Shown here piece after piece: positions 1-5,869 of a stretch of 7,785 nt of DNA. This stretch comes from Halieaceae bacterium. Lineage in GTDB: Bacteria; Pseudomonadota; Gammaproteobacteria; Pseudomonadales; Halieaceae. The notes beneath the pieces were generated by a model that was not told where the DNA came from, ran no database searches, and saw nothing but the letters and a program-made list of their open reading frames with translations. A program made the position numbers and the translations under genes. The stretch's first letter is position 1; each line of letters opens with the position of its first letter. Where the stretch lies: positions 1 to 7,785 of the forward strand of contig QXYP01000074.1 in assembly GCA_009886815.1 (NCBI GenBank), written 5' to 3'.

Positions 1-416
1 TTGTCTCCCACCAAAGCGCAGGCTTCGGGCACAAGCTGCCATTCTTTGAGACCTCGAAAAATCATGCCAGGTCTAGGTTTACGGCAGTCGCAGTCTTTTC
101 TGTAACCCCCAAGCGCCTCAGTAGGATGATGCGGGCAGTGATAAATAGCGGTGAGCGTGACGCCGCTATCAGCTAGAAAATCTATGAAACGCGTGCTCAA
201 CTCCGCAAAATCGCCTTCCGTATAAAAACCTCGGCCAATGCCAGACTGGTTAGTGACAACAATCAACCGATATCCCAGCGCTTGTAGGTCGACCATAGCC
301 GACACAACACCTGGCAATAATTCGAAGTCGGCCCAGCGGGACACGTACCCCCGATCATGATTGATGACACCGTCACGGTCGAGAAAGACAGCCTTGTGAT
401 GTGTAAAGGTGGCCAT
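1..416 (-). CDS. gmhB: D-glycero-D-manno-heptose 1,7-bisphosphate 7-phosphatase GmhB, C-terminus cut off by window edge
   Basis: This HAD-superfamily phosphatase removes the C7 phosphate from D-glycero-D-manno-heptose 1,7-bisphosphate in the cytoplasm, giving the 1-phosphate that is then nucleotide-activated. I translated 138 complete codons from the ATG at 416-414. HAD motif I is FLDRDGVIN at residues 11-19, with D13 as the nucleophile and D15 as the acid/base. Motif II is VVTNQSG at 53-59. The structural zinc loop typical of GmhB is present as CPHHP (C94, H96) and CDCRKP (C109, C111). The reading frame leaves the window just after ALVGD, the motif with the late metal-binding Asp (D138). Family members are about 180-190 aa, so roughly the last quarter is missing. 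The start lies 4 bp after the gmhA stop, so translation is probably coupled. The complete zinc loop and the gmhA neighbour argue against a histidinol-phosphate phosphatase. Confidence 0.93.
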   Translation of the reverse strand, partial: MATFTHHKAVFLDRDGVINHDRGYVSRWADFELLPGVVSAMVDLQALGYRLIVVTNQSGIGRGFYTEGDFAELSTRFIDFLADSGVTLTAIYHCPHHPTEALGGYRKDCDCRKPRPGMIFRGLKEWQLVPEACALVGD

Positions 417-420
417 CGGG

Positions 421-990
421 TTACACCAACGCCAACCCTTGCTCAATCCCATCACACAACAAGTGACCCATCACAATGTGGCACTCTTGAATATGTGCGG
501 TCACCTCTGAGGGCACCACCAGCGCAAGATCTGCTAATGACTTCAAGGCACCACCACCTTTTCCTGTTAACGCCATCGTATGCATGCCCAGCGCCGCGGC
601 GGTTCGACTTGCCTCGTTAACACTTTCTGAGTTACCCGATGTAGAAATGCTCAATAGCACATCGCCGGTTCGCCCTAGACCTTCTACCTGTCGCGCAAAC
701 ACGGCGTTGTAACCGTAATCGTTAGCAATCGCTGTCAAAGCTGACGAATCGGTCGTCAGCGCAATGGCCGGCAATGCCCGTCGATCCCCCACGAAGCGCC
801 CAATAAGTTCGGCAGCAATATGTTGCGCATCGGCGGCCGAACCGCCGTTACCGCAGATTAAAATTTTATTGCCCTCACCAAGACGTCGGGTGCAGAGCTC
901 AATCATTGCAGCGATTGTCTCTATCTCGGCTGATAGTGCCTCGATGACGGCCGTATGTTGCGACAGGTAGTTCTGTATTCTCTGGCTCAA
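421..990 (-). CDS. gmhA: Phosphoheptose isomerase GmhA (SIS domain)
   Basis: GmhA converts sedoheptulose 7-phosphate to D-glycero-D-manno-heptose 7-phosphate, the first step of nucleotide-heptose synthesis for LPS core or other glycans. The 189-aa protein is one SIS domain of normal family length. Visible motifs are the phosphate-binding CGNGGSAADAQH (46-57), LPAIALTTD (73-81) and ISTSGNS (115-121). The metal/catalytic residues expected for GmhA are all there: H57 and E61 in HIAAEL, Q168 in HIQE, and H176 in MGHLLCD. The paralogue DiaA, a DnaA-binding protein, has a very similar fold but Met replaces that Glu in E. coli DiaA, so I prefer GmhA; the adjacent gmhB agrees. The start is TTG at 990-988, supported by a GAGG ribosome-binding site 5 nt upstream and by the family N-terminus; the next ATG (codon 29) would delete the first helix. 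The TAA stop lies 4 bp before gmhB. Confidence 0.92.
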   Translation of the reverse strand: MSQRIQNYLSQHTAVIEALSAEIETIAAMIELCTRRLGEGNKILICGNGGSAADAQHIAAELIGRFVGDRRALPAIALTTDSSALTAIANDYGYNAVFARQVEGLGRTGDVLLSISTSGNSESVNEASRTAAALGMHTMALTGKGGGALKSLADLALVVPSEVTAHIQECHIVMGHLLCDGIEQGLALV

Positions 991-995
991 AGTGA

Positions 996-999
996 CCTC
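996..999 (-). promoter_or_regulatory. Ribosome-binding site of gmhA supporting the TTG start
   Basis: On the minus strand GAGG (followed by T, so GAGGT matches the anti-Shine-Dalgarno) is separated by 5 nt from the TTG at 990-988. No ATG or GTG with comparable spacing exists nearby, so this site decides the start codon. Confidence 0.7.
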
Positions 1000-1255
1000 A
1001 ACTTCGGTTATCTAGCGCTACAGAGGGCTGGATAAACATCAACAGAAATTTTTATCTTTCGTTACTGTGCGCACATGATAACAGCGGGAACTAGCAGATG
1101 CAGAGGCACTGCGGGTGAGCCGGTCGTGGCCTGCCCATGATGCCCAATAATCTCATCTCCAGATGATGAGCAAGTGCCGCTAGATTGACAGCTCTGGGCG
1201 GCCTTAAGTTGCCAGATGTCGCACAGCTAAAGCGATGACGAGTTAACTGTTACCC

Positions 1256-1298
1256 ATGCCTGTGGAATCTGCATAGCCGAGCAACAGGCATACTTTTT
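1256..1298 (+). terminator. Inverted repeat with a T-run on the plus strand, possible terminator
   Basis: ATGCCTGT (1256-1263) and ACAGGCAT (1284-1291) form a perfect 8-bp stem with a 20-nt loop. On the plus strand it is followed at once by ACTTTTT (1292-1298). The element begins 13 bp past the amidohydrolase stop, but for that minus-strand transcript the T-run reads as A's lying before the stem, so it is not a standard intrinsic terminator there. The long loop and modest GC content make the call weak. It might instead protect the 3' end of the amidohydrolase mRNA. Confidence 0.3.
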
Positions 1299-1311
1299 AA
1301 GTTTCTTCGCT

Positions 1312-2655
1312 TTAATTCTGAGCGCTTGAGACCACCACAACGCCGCCTTTCATCACGAAATCGGGCGCCTCGAGGCTGCTGACATCAGCGAATGGATCTT
1401 GACGCACGGCGACCAGGTCAGCAAAAAAGTTGGGCGCGATTTGCCCGAGTTCATCCTCCACCCGAAGCAGCATTGCGGCATTGATTGTTGCTGCACGCAA
1501 CGCTTCCATAACGGGCATACCCACTTCGACCATAAAGCCAAACTCGCGCCCATTTTTACCATGGGGTGACACACCCGCATCGGTACCAAAGGCAATAGGC
1601 ACCCCCTGACGCCAGGCTTCTGCAAAGGTATTCTGAATTTGCGGGCCTACTGCGGCGGCTTTAGGCCGCACCACCGCGGGCAACTTGCCTTCTTGCTCTG
1701 ATAAGTCTGCAACCCACTTACCCGCCGAAATGGTTGGTACATACCAGGTTTTATGGGCTTTCATGAGGGCCATAGCCTCAGCATCCATATACGTCCCGTG
1801 CTCTACAGAGTGCACTCCCGCTCTTATCGCCCGTTTCATGCCCTCTGCGCCATGGGCGTGAACCGCGACAACAAAATCATAATCACCGGCGGCTGCGACA
1901 ACCGCGTCCAGCTCTTCACTCGTAAACTGCGGGTTATCGCCACTCTTGGCCAATGACAACACCCCACCGGTAACAGTTAGCTTGACCACATCACTGCCGT
2001 CTTTATAGCGCTGTCGCACGGCTTTATACGCATCGCTGGGGCCATTGATCACGCCCTCCTTCGGCCCGGGATCGCCTCGCAGATCTTCACGCAACCCATT
2101 TGTCGGGTCGGCATGACCACCCGTTGTTGCAATAGATTTACCCGCCGCATAAATTCGCGGCCCCACCACAATGCCTTCATTGATGGCATCTCTCAGAGCA
2201 AAGAGCGCGTCTTTATCGCGGGCACCCAAATCGCGCACGGTGGTAAACCCTGCCTCGAGGGTGCGGCGGGCATAGACCGTCGCTCGCAACGCGATATCGG
2301 CGGAGTTCATATAAAACCCTTCCGAATAGCTACCGGGCGGGTTGAGCTCCTGCCCCAAATGCACGTGCATATCCATAAAACCGGGCATCACCGTGGCATC
2401 ACTGAGGTCTATAACCTGCGCGCCCTCGTCCTTTAAGTACCCCGGGGAAACAGCAACAATACGATCACCTTCAATCTGAATCGTTTGCTCAGTGAGAATC
2501 TGGCCACTCGCCACATCAACTAGCTGTCCGGCATGGATGATCGTGCTGGCACTTGCTCCTGCACTACACAAGGCAACAACGAGCAAACACAACTGACGCA
2601 GTCCAACCACCCTCCCAGCGCGTTGCAAGCTGCGGACGTTGCTCAAAGTGCTCAT
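1312..2655 (-). CDS. Exported metal-dependent amidohydrolase (imidazolonepropionase/Xaa-Pro dipeptidase-like)
   Basis: This 447-aa amidohydrolase-superfamily enzyme hydrolyses an amide or peptide-type bond using a binuclear metal centre. After a positively charged N-region (R16, R20) comes a hydrophobic segment at about 21-34 ending in Ala-Ser-Ala-Ser, a Sec signal peptide with probable signal peptidase I cleavage near residue 36; the Cys at 30 lacks a proper lipobox. The small beta domain follows, then the TIM barrel with metal ligands H97 and H99 (MHVHLG), K225 as the likely carboxylated lysine (VVKLTVTGG), H266/H268 (VAVHAHG), H286 (SVEHGTY) and D359 (FGTDAG). TTGGHADP at 178-184 is typical of the periplasmic group that includes Xaa-Pro and Xaa-Lys/Arg dipeptidases. 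The substrate cannot be read from the sequence; a role on small peptides or N-acyl amino acids is inferred. The ATG at 2655 lies 3 bp past the cupin stop and lacks a clear Shine-Dalgarno, which suggests translational coupling. Confidence 0.88.
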   Translation of the reverse strand: MSTLSNVRSLQRAGRVVGLRQLCLLVVALCSAGASASTIIHAGQLVDVASGQILTEQTIQIEGDRIVAVSPGYLKDEGAQVIDLSDATVMPGFMDMHVHLGQELNPPGSYSEGFYMNSADIALRATVYARRTLEAGFTTVRDLGARDKDALFALRDAINEGIVVGPRIYAAGKSIATTGGHADPTNGLREDLRGDPGPKEGVINGPSDAYKAVRQRYKDGSDVVKLTVTGGVLSLAKSGDNPQFTSEELDAVVAAAGDYDFVVAVHAHGAEGMKRAIRAGVHSVEHGTYMDAEAMALMKAHKTWYVPTISAGKWVADLSEQEGKLPAVVRPKAAAVGPQIQNTFAEAWRQGVPIAFGTDAGVSPHGKNGREFGFMVEVGMPVMEALRAATINAAMLLRVEDELGQIAPNFFADLVAVRQDPFADVSSLEAPDFVMKGGVVVVSSAQN

Positions 2656-2658
2656 AGG

Positions 2659-3000
2659 CTATTGTCCCATCGCAGCAGGAGGTGCTTTATTGATTGGCTG
2701 CGTTAGCGTTTCGGGCGCTTGAGCAAATCCAATAATGGCAGAGTATCCTTTGCTCTCTTCACGATGAACAACACCGGCAGTGGCGTTGATTTTTGTGCCA
2801 CGCCCACAGCTAACAGGTCCGTCCATACCCTCTACAGTTAACACCAACTCTCCCTTGGTGATGTAGACGACCGCATCAAAATCATGCCAGTGAAAATCGT
2901 TAGACTCTGCGGGTATATCGAGTGTCACCGCATGCCAGTTCTTCGCCTCGATCTGGGCAAAAGCTTCCGCTTCATCCTTAAAAGATTCAGTTTTATTCAT
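2659..3000 (-). CDS. Small single-domain cupin protein
   Basis: A 113-aa cytoplasmic cupin, read from the ATG at 3000-2998. Cupin motif 1 is visible as HWHDFDAVVYITKGELVL (residues 37-54), with H37 and H39 as metal ligands. Motif 2 is around GRGTKINATAGVVH (66-79), with H79 as the third His. The Glu usually found in motif 1 appears to be replaced (A43, or D42 next to it), so metal binding would rest on three histidines. The start at 3000 is preferred because GGAGAGG lies just upstream (3004-3010) and the domain begins soon after. The same frame stays open to an ATG at 3078, adding 26 Asn/His-rich residues, described separately. The stop is 3 bp before the amidohydrolase ATG, so the two genes are likely co-transcribed. 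Single-domain cupins may be enzymes, isomerases or ligand sensors; no specific function can be given. Confidence 0.8.
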   Translation of the reverse strand: MNKTESFKDEAEAFAQIEAKNWHAVTLDIPAESNDFHWHDFDAVVYITKGELVLTVEGMDGPVSCGRGTKINATAGVVHREESKGYSAIIGFAQAPETLTQPINKAPPAAMGQ

Positions 3001-3003
3001 TGG

Positions 3004-3010
3004 CCTCTCC
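3004..3010 (-). promoter_or_regulatory. Ribosome-binding site deciding the cupin start
   Basis: GGAGAGG on the minus strand ends 3 nt before the ATG at 3000-2998; the GGAG part has 6-nt spacing. The alternative upstream ATG at 3078 has only a weak AGG about 9 nt before it. Confidence 0.6.
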
Positions 3011-3015
3011 AAACT

Positions 3016-3069
3016 GTGGTTTTGGTTGTGGTTTTGGTTGTTATTGTTCTTGTTATCGTCGTTGTTGGT
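3016..3069. repeat. GTT-rich low-complexity tract with a 12-bp tandem duplication
   Basis: On the plus strand GTGGTTTTGGTT occurs twice in perfect tandem (3016-3027 and 3028-3039), followed by a run of GTT-like triplets to about 3069. Read on the minus strand in the cupin frame it encodes an Asn-rich stretch with interspersed Gln, His and Asp, between an ATG at 3078 and the preferred cupin ATG at 3000. The multiple-of-3 unit keeps the frame open. It could be an N-terminal extension of the cupin or an untranslated leader; composition differs sharply from the flanking genes. Confidence 0.75.
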
Positions 3070-3210
3070 ATCGCCCATTTGATGTTGCCTAGGCTTTTCT
3101 TAGCGTATTACTGGTGACGCAATTCAAAAGCTTTAATGGGCAGATATTACAGCACACGGCCTCCCCTAGTAACTCAATCTACGCTTCGCCCTTTGAAATG
3201 CTGCAGCTTA

Positions 3211-4944
3211 TTATTCCAGCGCATGACGTATGGAACCCACGAGTTGCGACTGAATTTTTTGAACTATCGCGTCATTGTCTAAGTAGGGATTCATGATCAC
3301 CATTCTCACAACAGTTAACTGATCGGTATCGAGTAACCCACCCCAGCGGGCTACGGTACTCTTCACTAACTCGCCATAATGTTCGATCGTTAAACCCGTT
3401 CGCGTTGCCGACAATTCAGGGCTTTTTCGGAAGTCAGCAATAACGGCATCCGTCTTTCGATTAGCTTCGCTAAGGGCATCGCCCTCGGCAGCAACTGCAA
3501 AACACAGAACATTGGTATCGCTCGAGTCGAGCATGCGGATATCAGGAGACACCGAGGACACCGCCTCGTAAAAGGCACGCGTTATCTGCAAACTTGTATT
3601 GAGAAACCCACCGTGCCCTGAACTGTCTAAGGGCATTATCTTGGCGCTCAACCACACAGCACTGGGCCCCGTGGCCGCTCTTGACCCCTCAAGGGTTGTG
3701 GACCAACTGGGAAATTCAGCGTTAACGACCTCCTCTAGGTAGGGGGCATGAATATTTGATACGAGGTAGGCATTGGCGTCAGGGACTAAAAAAGCACCGC
3801 AGGCATAGGGCACGAAGCCCAGCTTGTGAGGGTCCAGCGTTATGGAACTCGCCCTGGGAAAAGCGCGCAAAGCCGATTCACTAGCCTCAGACAGGACACA
3901 AGCCTCACCGTCTAACGCGCTGCAAAAATAACCGCCGTAGGCTGCGTCAATATGATGCCAAATGTGAAGGCCACGGTTCTCGCGAAAGTCATCAAGGAGG
4001 TCCGCGACCTTATCAACAGGGTCGATCATACCGAGCTCGGTGGTCCCTGCTACCGATACCACCATCATAATCGGACGCCCCTCGACCTTCGCCCGATCGA
4101 TTTGCCCCTTTAAACTCAGCGGGCTTAGCCTACCTCTGTCATCAAGGTCGCAGGACCACACAGCTTCACGGCCTAAACCAAATATATTGGCGGCCTTCGG
4201 CCAGGAATAATGCTTGTTGCCTGGCACCAATAACACGGGCTCGGGCCATTCTTCGTCGAAGTGCTCACGGGCAAATCGAGACATTGCGAGAGCGCCCATT
4301 ACTACACTGCTATAAGGCACTAGGTCAGGCTCAGAGAGACCATGACGTTTCATTTGCTCACGGTACACGGGCCAACCACAATGAGCCCATTCAAACAGTG
4401 GGGCATCACTATGTTGATTAAGCTTTAACCAAACGCCCAAGGCCAACCAGTGATCTAGCCGATAGCGCGCGCGCCAGACGGCCTCAAAGTTTGCGAGGGT
4501 ACCCCCGGAAGTAAAATGACCTCTTGCCGGCTTTGGATCGAGTCCCACCATATTGGCCAATAAATTTATGGCCTCGGTTTCAAGCGCGGAGCCGACCACG
4601 GCGGCCTCTCTAGAGGCAAGATTTGCGTTTTCAAATAGCATCGCCATGTGACCCAGTAAAGCTGGGATCGATACGTCCGATACCATATGCCCTAAATATC
4701 GTGGGCTAAAGGTTGGAATCTCTTCCCGTAATAAACCCAGCAATTGCTCCAGAGCTGATTGAACGGCCTCGTGACCGCTATTGTGAGTCTCCACAGATAT
4801 CGGTTGCCATTCAGGGTCGTTCACAAACCGCTGCGCTCTGCGCTGCATCGTTACTTTAAGCAAATGGGACCACAGCGCTGAAAACACTTCGCCCTGTTCG
4901 CCTTGTGGCCCAATAAATAATGCCGATTTATCGCTAACGGTCAT
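3211..4944 (-). CDS. PLP-dependent amino-acid decarboxylase (group II, tyrosine decarboxylase-like)
   Basis: This 577-aa cytoplasmic enzyme of the group II pyridoxal-phosphate decarboxylase family (fold type I) removes the alpha-carboxylate of an amino acid to give an amine and CO2. Residues visible in order: GHFTSGGTLANFEA (142-155) for phosphate binding; H245 in NKHYSWPKAA, the His that stacks on the PLP ring; D333 in HIDAAYGG (331-338), which pairs with the pyridine nitrogen; and K374 in LDPHKLGFVPY (370-380), the Schiff-base lysine. TLEGSRAATGPSAVW (417-431) resembles the corresponding stretch of bacterial tyrosine decarboxylases. Length also fits that branch better than the 450-490 aa of eukaryotic-type aromatic or glutamate decarboxylases. 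Tyrosine, another aromatic amino acid, glutamate or aspartate are all possible substrates. No signal peptide. The ATG at 4944 has no strong Shine-Dalgarno. The gene ends in two in-frame TAA codons (3213-3211 and 3210-3208), and the cupin gene follows on the same strand after 210 bp. Confidence 0.88.
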   Translation of the reverse strand: MTVSDKSALFIGPQGEQGEVFSALWSHLLKVTMQRRAQRFVNDPEWQPISVETHNSGHEAVQSALEQLLGLLREEIPTFSPRYLGHMVSDVSIPALLGHMAMLFENANLASREAAVVGSALETEAINLLANMVGLDPKPARGHFTSGGTLANFEAVWRARYRLDHWLALGVWLKLNQHSDAPLFEWAHCGWPVYREQMKRHGLSEPDLVPYSSVVMGALAMSRFAREHFDEEWPEPVLLVPGNKHYSWPKAANIFGLGREAVWSCDLDDRGRLSPLSLKGQIDRAKVEGRPIMMVVSVAGTTELGMIDPVDKVADLLDDFRENRGLHIWHHIDAAYGGYFCSALDGEACVLSEASESALRAFPRASSITLDPHKLGFVPYACGAFLVPDANAYLVSNIHAPYLEEVVNAEFPSWSTTLEGSRAATGPSAVWLSAKIMPLDSSGHGGFLNTSLQITRAFYEAVSSVSPDIRMLDSSDTNVLCFAVAAEGDALSEANRKTDAVIADFRKSPELSATRTGLTIEHYGELVKSTVARWGGLLDTDQLTVVRMVIMNPYLDNDAIVQKIQSQLVGSIRHALE

Positions 4945-5103
4945 GCGCTAAGTACCCGAGCTCTGTTGTGAGAAGTGCTAACAGTAGCATTTCTAAGCTC
5001 ATCGTAAGGTGGGTGCTGTCTTGACCGGTTATCTAATCGAGGGCGTGATCACTTTTTGCGGAGATGGGGGGCAGGACTTGCGGGGGAAATCGGCCCGTAC
5101 AAT

Positions 5104-5138
5104 CCGCATAAAATGGTTTTCCCGCCATCTTAATGCGG
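5104..5138 (+). other. Long imperfect dyad / stem-loop upstream of the small secreted protein gene
   Basis: The 5' arm at 5104-5116 (CCGCATAAAATGG) pairs with the 3' arm at 5125-5138 (CCATCTTAATGCGG) through 12 base pairs, with one bulged A and one A-C mismatch, around an 8-nt loop TTTTCCCG. It starts directly after the TACAAT -10 candidate. It may be an operator or, if transcription starts further upstream, a structure in the 5' leader about 85 nt before the start codon. Confidence 0.55.
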
Positions 5139-5209
5139 CAAGTCAGTCGCCATACCTTGCCAGCCTCAACTTTTCATTGCATGGTGAGGACTTCAATAAA
5201 CCCAATCCT

Positions 5210-5215
5210 AGAGGA
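5210..5215 (+). promoter_or_regulatory. Ribosome-binding site of the small secreted protein
   Basis: AGAGGA lies 7 nt before the ATG at 5223, good Shine-Dalgarno spacing. It supports this start over the in-frame ATG at 5133, which would bury the signal peptide. Confidence 0.7.
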
Positions 5216-5222
5216 TTTAGCC

Positions 5223-5483
5223 ATGAAAATTTCTAATATGTTCCGATACACCGCAGTGACATTCGCCTTGCTGTTGGGCGCTTCATCTGTCTCTGCCAAT
5301 GGTGCGGCCGACGAACTGATGGCGGCGTTAAAAGCCTGTAAAGCAGATTCCAGCGTTAAAAAAGCCGCTGAATCCATGATTAAAAAGAGCAAAGGAAGCC
5401 CCTCAGACAAGGCTGTAGATGACTTTATTGATGGTTTGGCTAGCGACGATCTCATCGATTGCATTGATGACAACCTCGACTAA
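5223..5483 (+). CDS. Small secreted protein with two cysteines, unrecognised
   Basis: An 86-aa protein that I do not recognise. Residues 1-25 form a classic Sec signal peptide: K2 and R8, a hydrophobic core TAVTFALLLGA (10-20), and a cleavage site S-V-S-A before N26. The mature part would be about 61 residues in the periplasm or outside the cell. It looks helical, with a Lys-rich middle (K46-K63) and an acidic C-terminus (DDFIDGLASDDLIDCIDDN, 66-84). The only two cysteines, C39 and C80, sit near opposite ends of the mature chain and could form one disulfide. The gene stands alone: it is divergent from the decarboxylase and separated by about 390 bp from the next gene on its strand. A stem-loop begins about 20 bp after the stop. 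A role as a small periplasmic stress or binding protein is possible but has no direct support. Confidence 0.82.
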   Translation: MKISNMFRYTAVTFALLLGASSVSANGAADELMAALKACKADSSVKKAAESMIKKSKGSPSDKAVDDFIDGLASDDLIDCIDDNLD

Positions 5484-5503
5484 TTAAACACTGTTGTTTC
5501 GGG

Positions 5504-5534
5504 CTACTGTGAGCAGCTCCAGTGCTCACAGTGG
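5504..5534 (+). terminator. Strong stem-loop after the small secreted protein gene
   Basis: ACTGTGAGCA (5506-5515) and TGCTCACAGT (5523-5532) form a perfect 10-bp stem around the 7-nt loop GCTCCAG. It is extended by one G-T wobble and one C-G pair to 5504 and 5534. It begins 20 bp after the TAA at 5483. No run of T follows on either strand, so this is not a textbook intrinsic terminator. It may stabilise the mRNA 3' end, or the symmetric dyad may bind a protein. Confidence 0.5.
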
Positions 5535-5869
5535 CGCCACTTGAGAAGACTGCGGTTGTAACAGGCATAGGGTCACACTGTAACGCCGTGAAACCCTGCG
5601 GCACCTTCCACATACTTTTAAGCCACATCCAGACACCGGAATAACGCGGCGGTTGTTAGCATTGCGCCTCGGTCAACACTGACACCGCAGCCACACCCCC
5701 ACCCTGCCCCGCTTCTTTTTATAGACACCCAGCTAGGTAGTCCTTAGCTTGATGGACCGATGGCTTCGTACCCCCATCCCCCCGACCTCCTGTAAACTCT
5801 CCAAGTTCTACCAAGCCAGCCGTATAACATGGCTCGCAGATATTGTGCCCGACGAGGACTGTTTACTTC
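5535..5869. other. Non-coding stretch before the Rossmann-fold gene
   Basis: No gene is convincing in these bases; the short open frames that cross 5744-5931 have no family motif or ribosome-binding site. A hairpin with a 2-nt bulge is visible (AGGGTCAC at 5569-5576 against GTGAAACCCT at 5588-5597). The plus strand is strikingly C-rich around 5692-5712 and again at 5770-5790. The downstream promoter probably lies here, with TATAAC (5823-5828) as a weak -10 candidate lacking a good -35 box. Confidence 0.55.

Larger units (their letters stand above)
991..1311. other. Intergenic region between the amidohydrolase and gmhA genes
   Basis: These 321 bp carry no convincing gene on either strand. The region must hold the 3' end of the amidohydrolase transcript and probably a promoter for gmhA-gmhB, since a gap this long within an operon is unusual. 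I see three structured elements: a perfect 10-bp palindrome TGTGCGCACA at 1066-1075, about 75 bp before gmhA; a bulged hairpin with arms GCCGC at 1176-1180 and GCGGC at 1198-1202, extended by AGA/TCT inside; and an 8-bp inverted repeat at 1256-1291 listed separately. No good pair of -35 and -10 boxes was found on the minus strand, so the promoter is not assigned. Confidence 0.6.
4945..5222. promoter_or_regulatory. Divergent intergenic region between the decarboxylase and the small secreted protein gene
   Basis: These 278 bp separate two divergently transcribed genes, so promoters for both should lie here. Toward the plus strand, TACAAT (5098-5103) is a good -10 box, but the bases 16-17 nt upstream (ACTTGC or GACTTG) are poor -35 matches. 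Toward the minus strand, TACTGT (complement of 4981-4986) is only a weak -10 candidate. A strong dyad at 5104-5138 is listed separately. The frame of the small secreted protein stays open back to an ATG at 5133, but that would place its signal peptide internally, so this stretch is taken as leader. Confidence 0.5.

Noticed and set aside
421..990. SIS-domain protein as DiaA, the DnaA-binding initiator-associating protein
   Set aside because: The His57/Glu61/Gln168/His176 set of GmhA is intact, whereas E. coli DiaA lacks the Glu, and gmhB follows directly.
2113..2436. Plus-strand open frame of 107 codons opposite the amidohydrolase gene
   Set aside because: It lies wholly within a gene with intact catalytic motifs, shows no family motif and has no ribosome-binding site.
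3016..3039. Short tandem repeat as a CRISPR array
   Set aside because: There are only two adjacent 12-bp copies without spacers, inside a GTT-rich tract.
2884..3117. Plus-strand open frame with a Val/Ile-rich, membrane-like stretch
   Set aside because: It is the opposite-strand reading of the cupin gene and its GTT repeat; the hydrophobic Val run is simply GTT codons from the low-complexity tract.
5133..5222. Upstream in-frame extension of the small secreted protein from an ATG at 5133
   Set aside because: It would place a clear signal peptide 30 residues into the chain, has no ribosome-binding site, and its ATG sits inside the 3' arm of the dyad; the AGAGGA site before 5223 fits much better.
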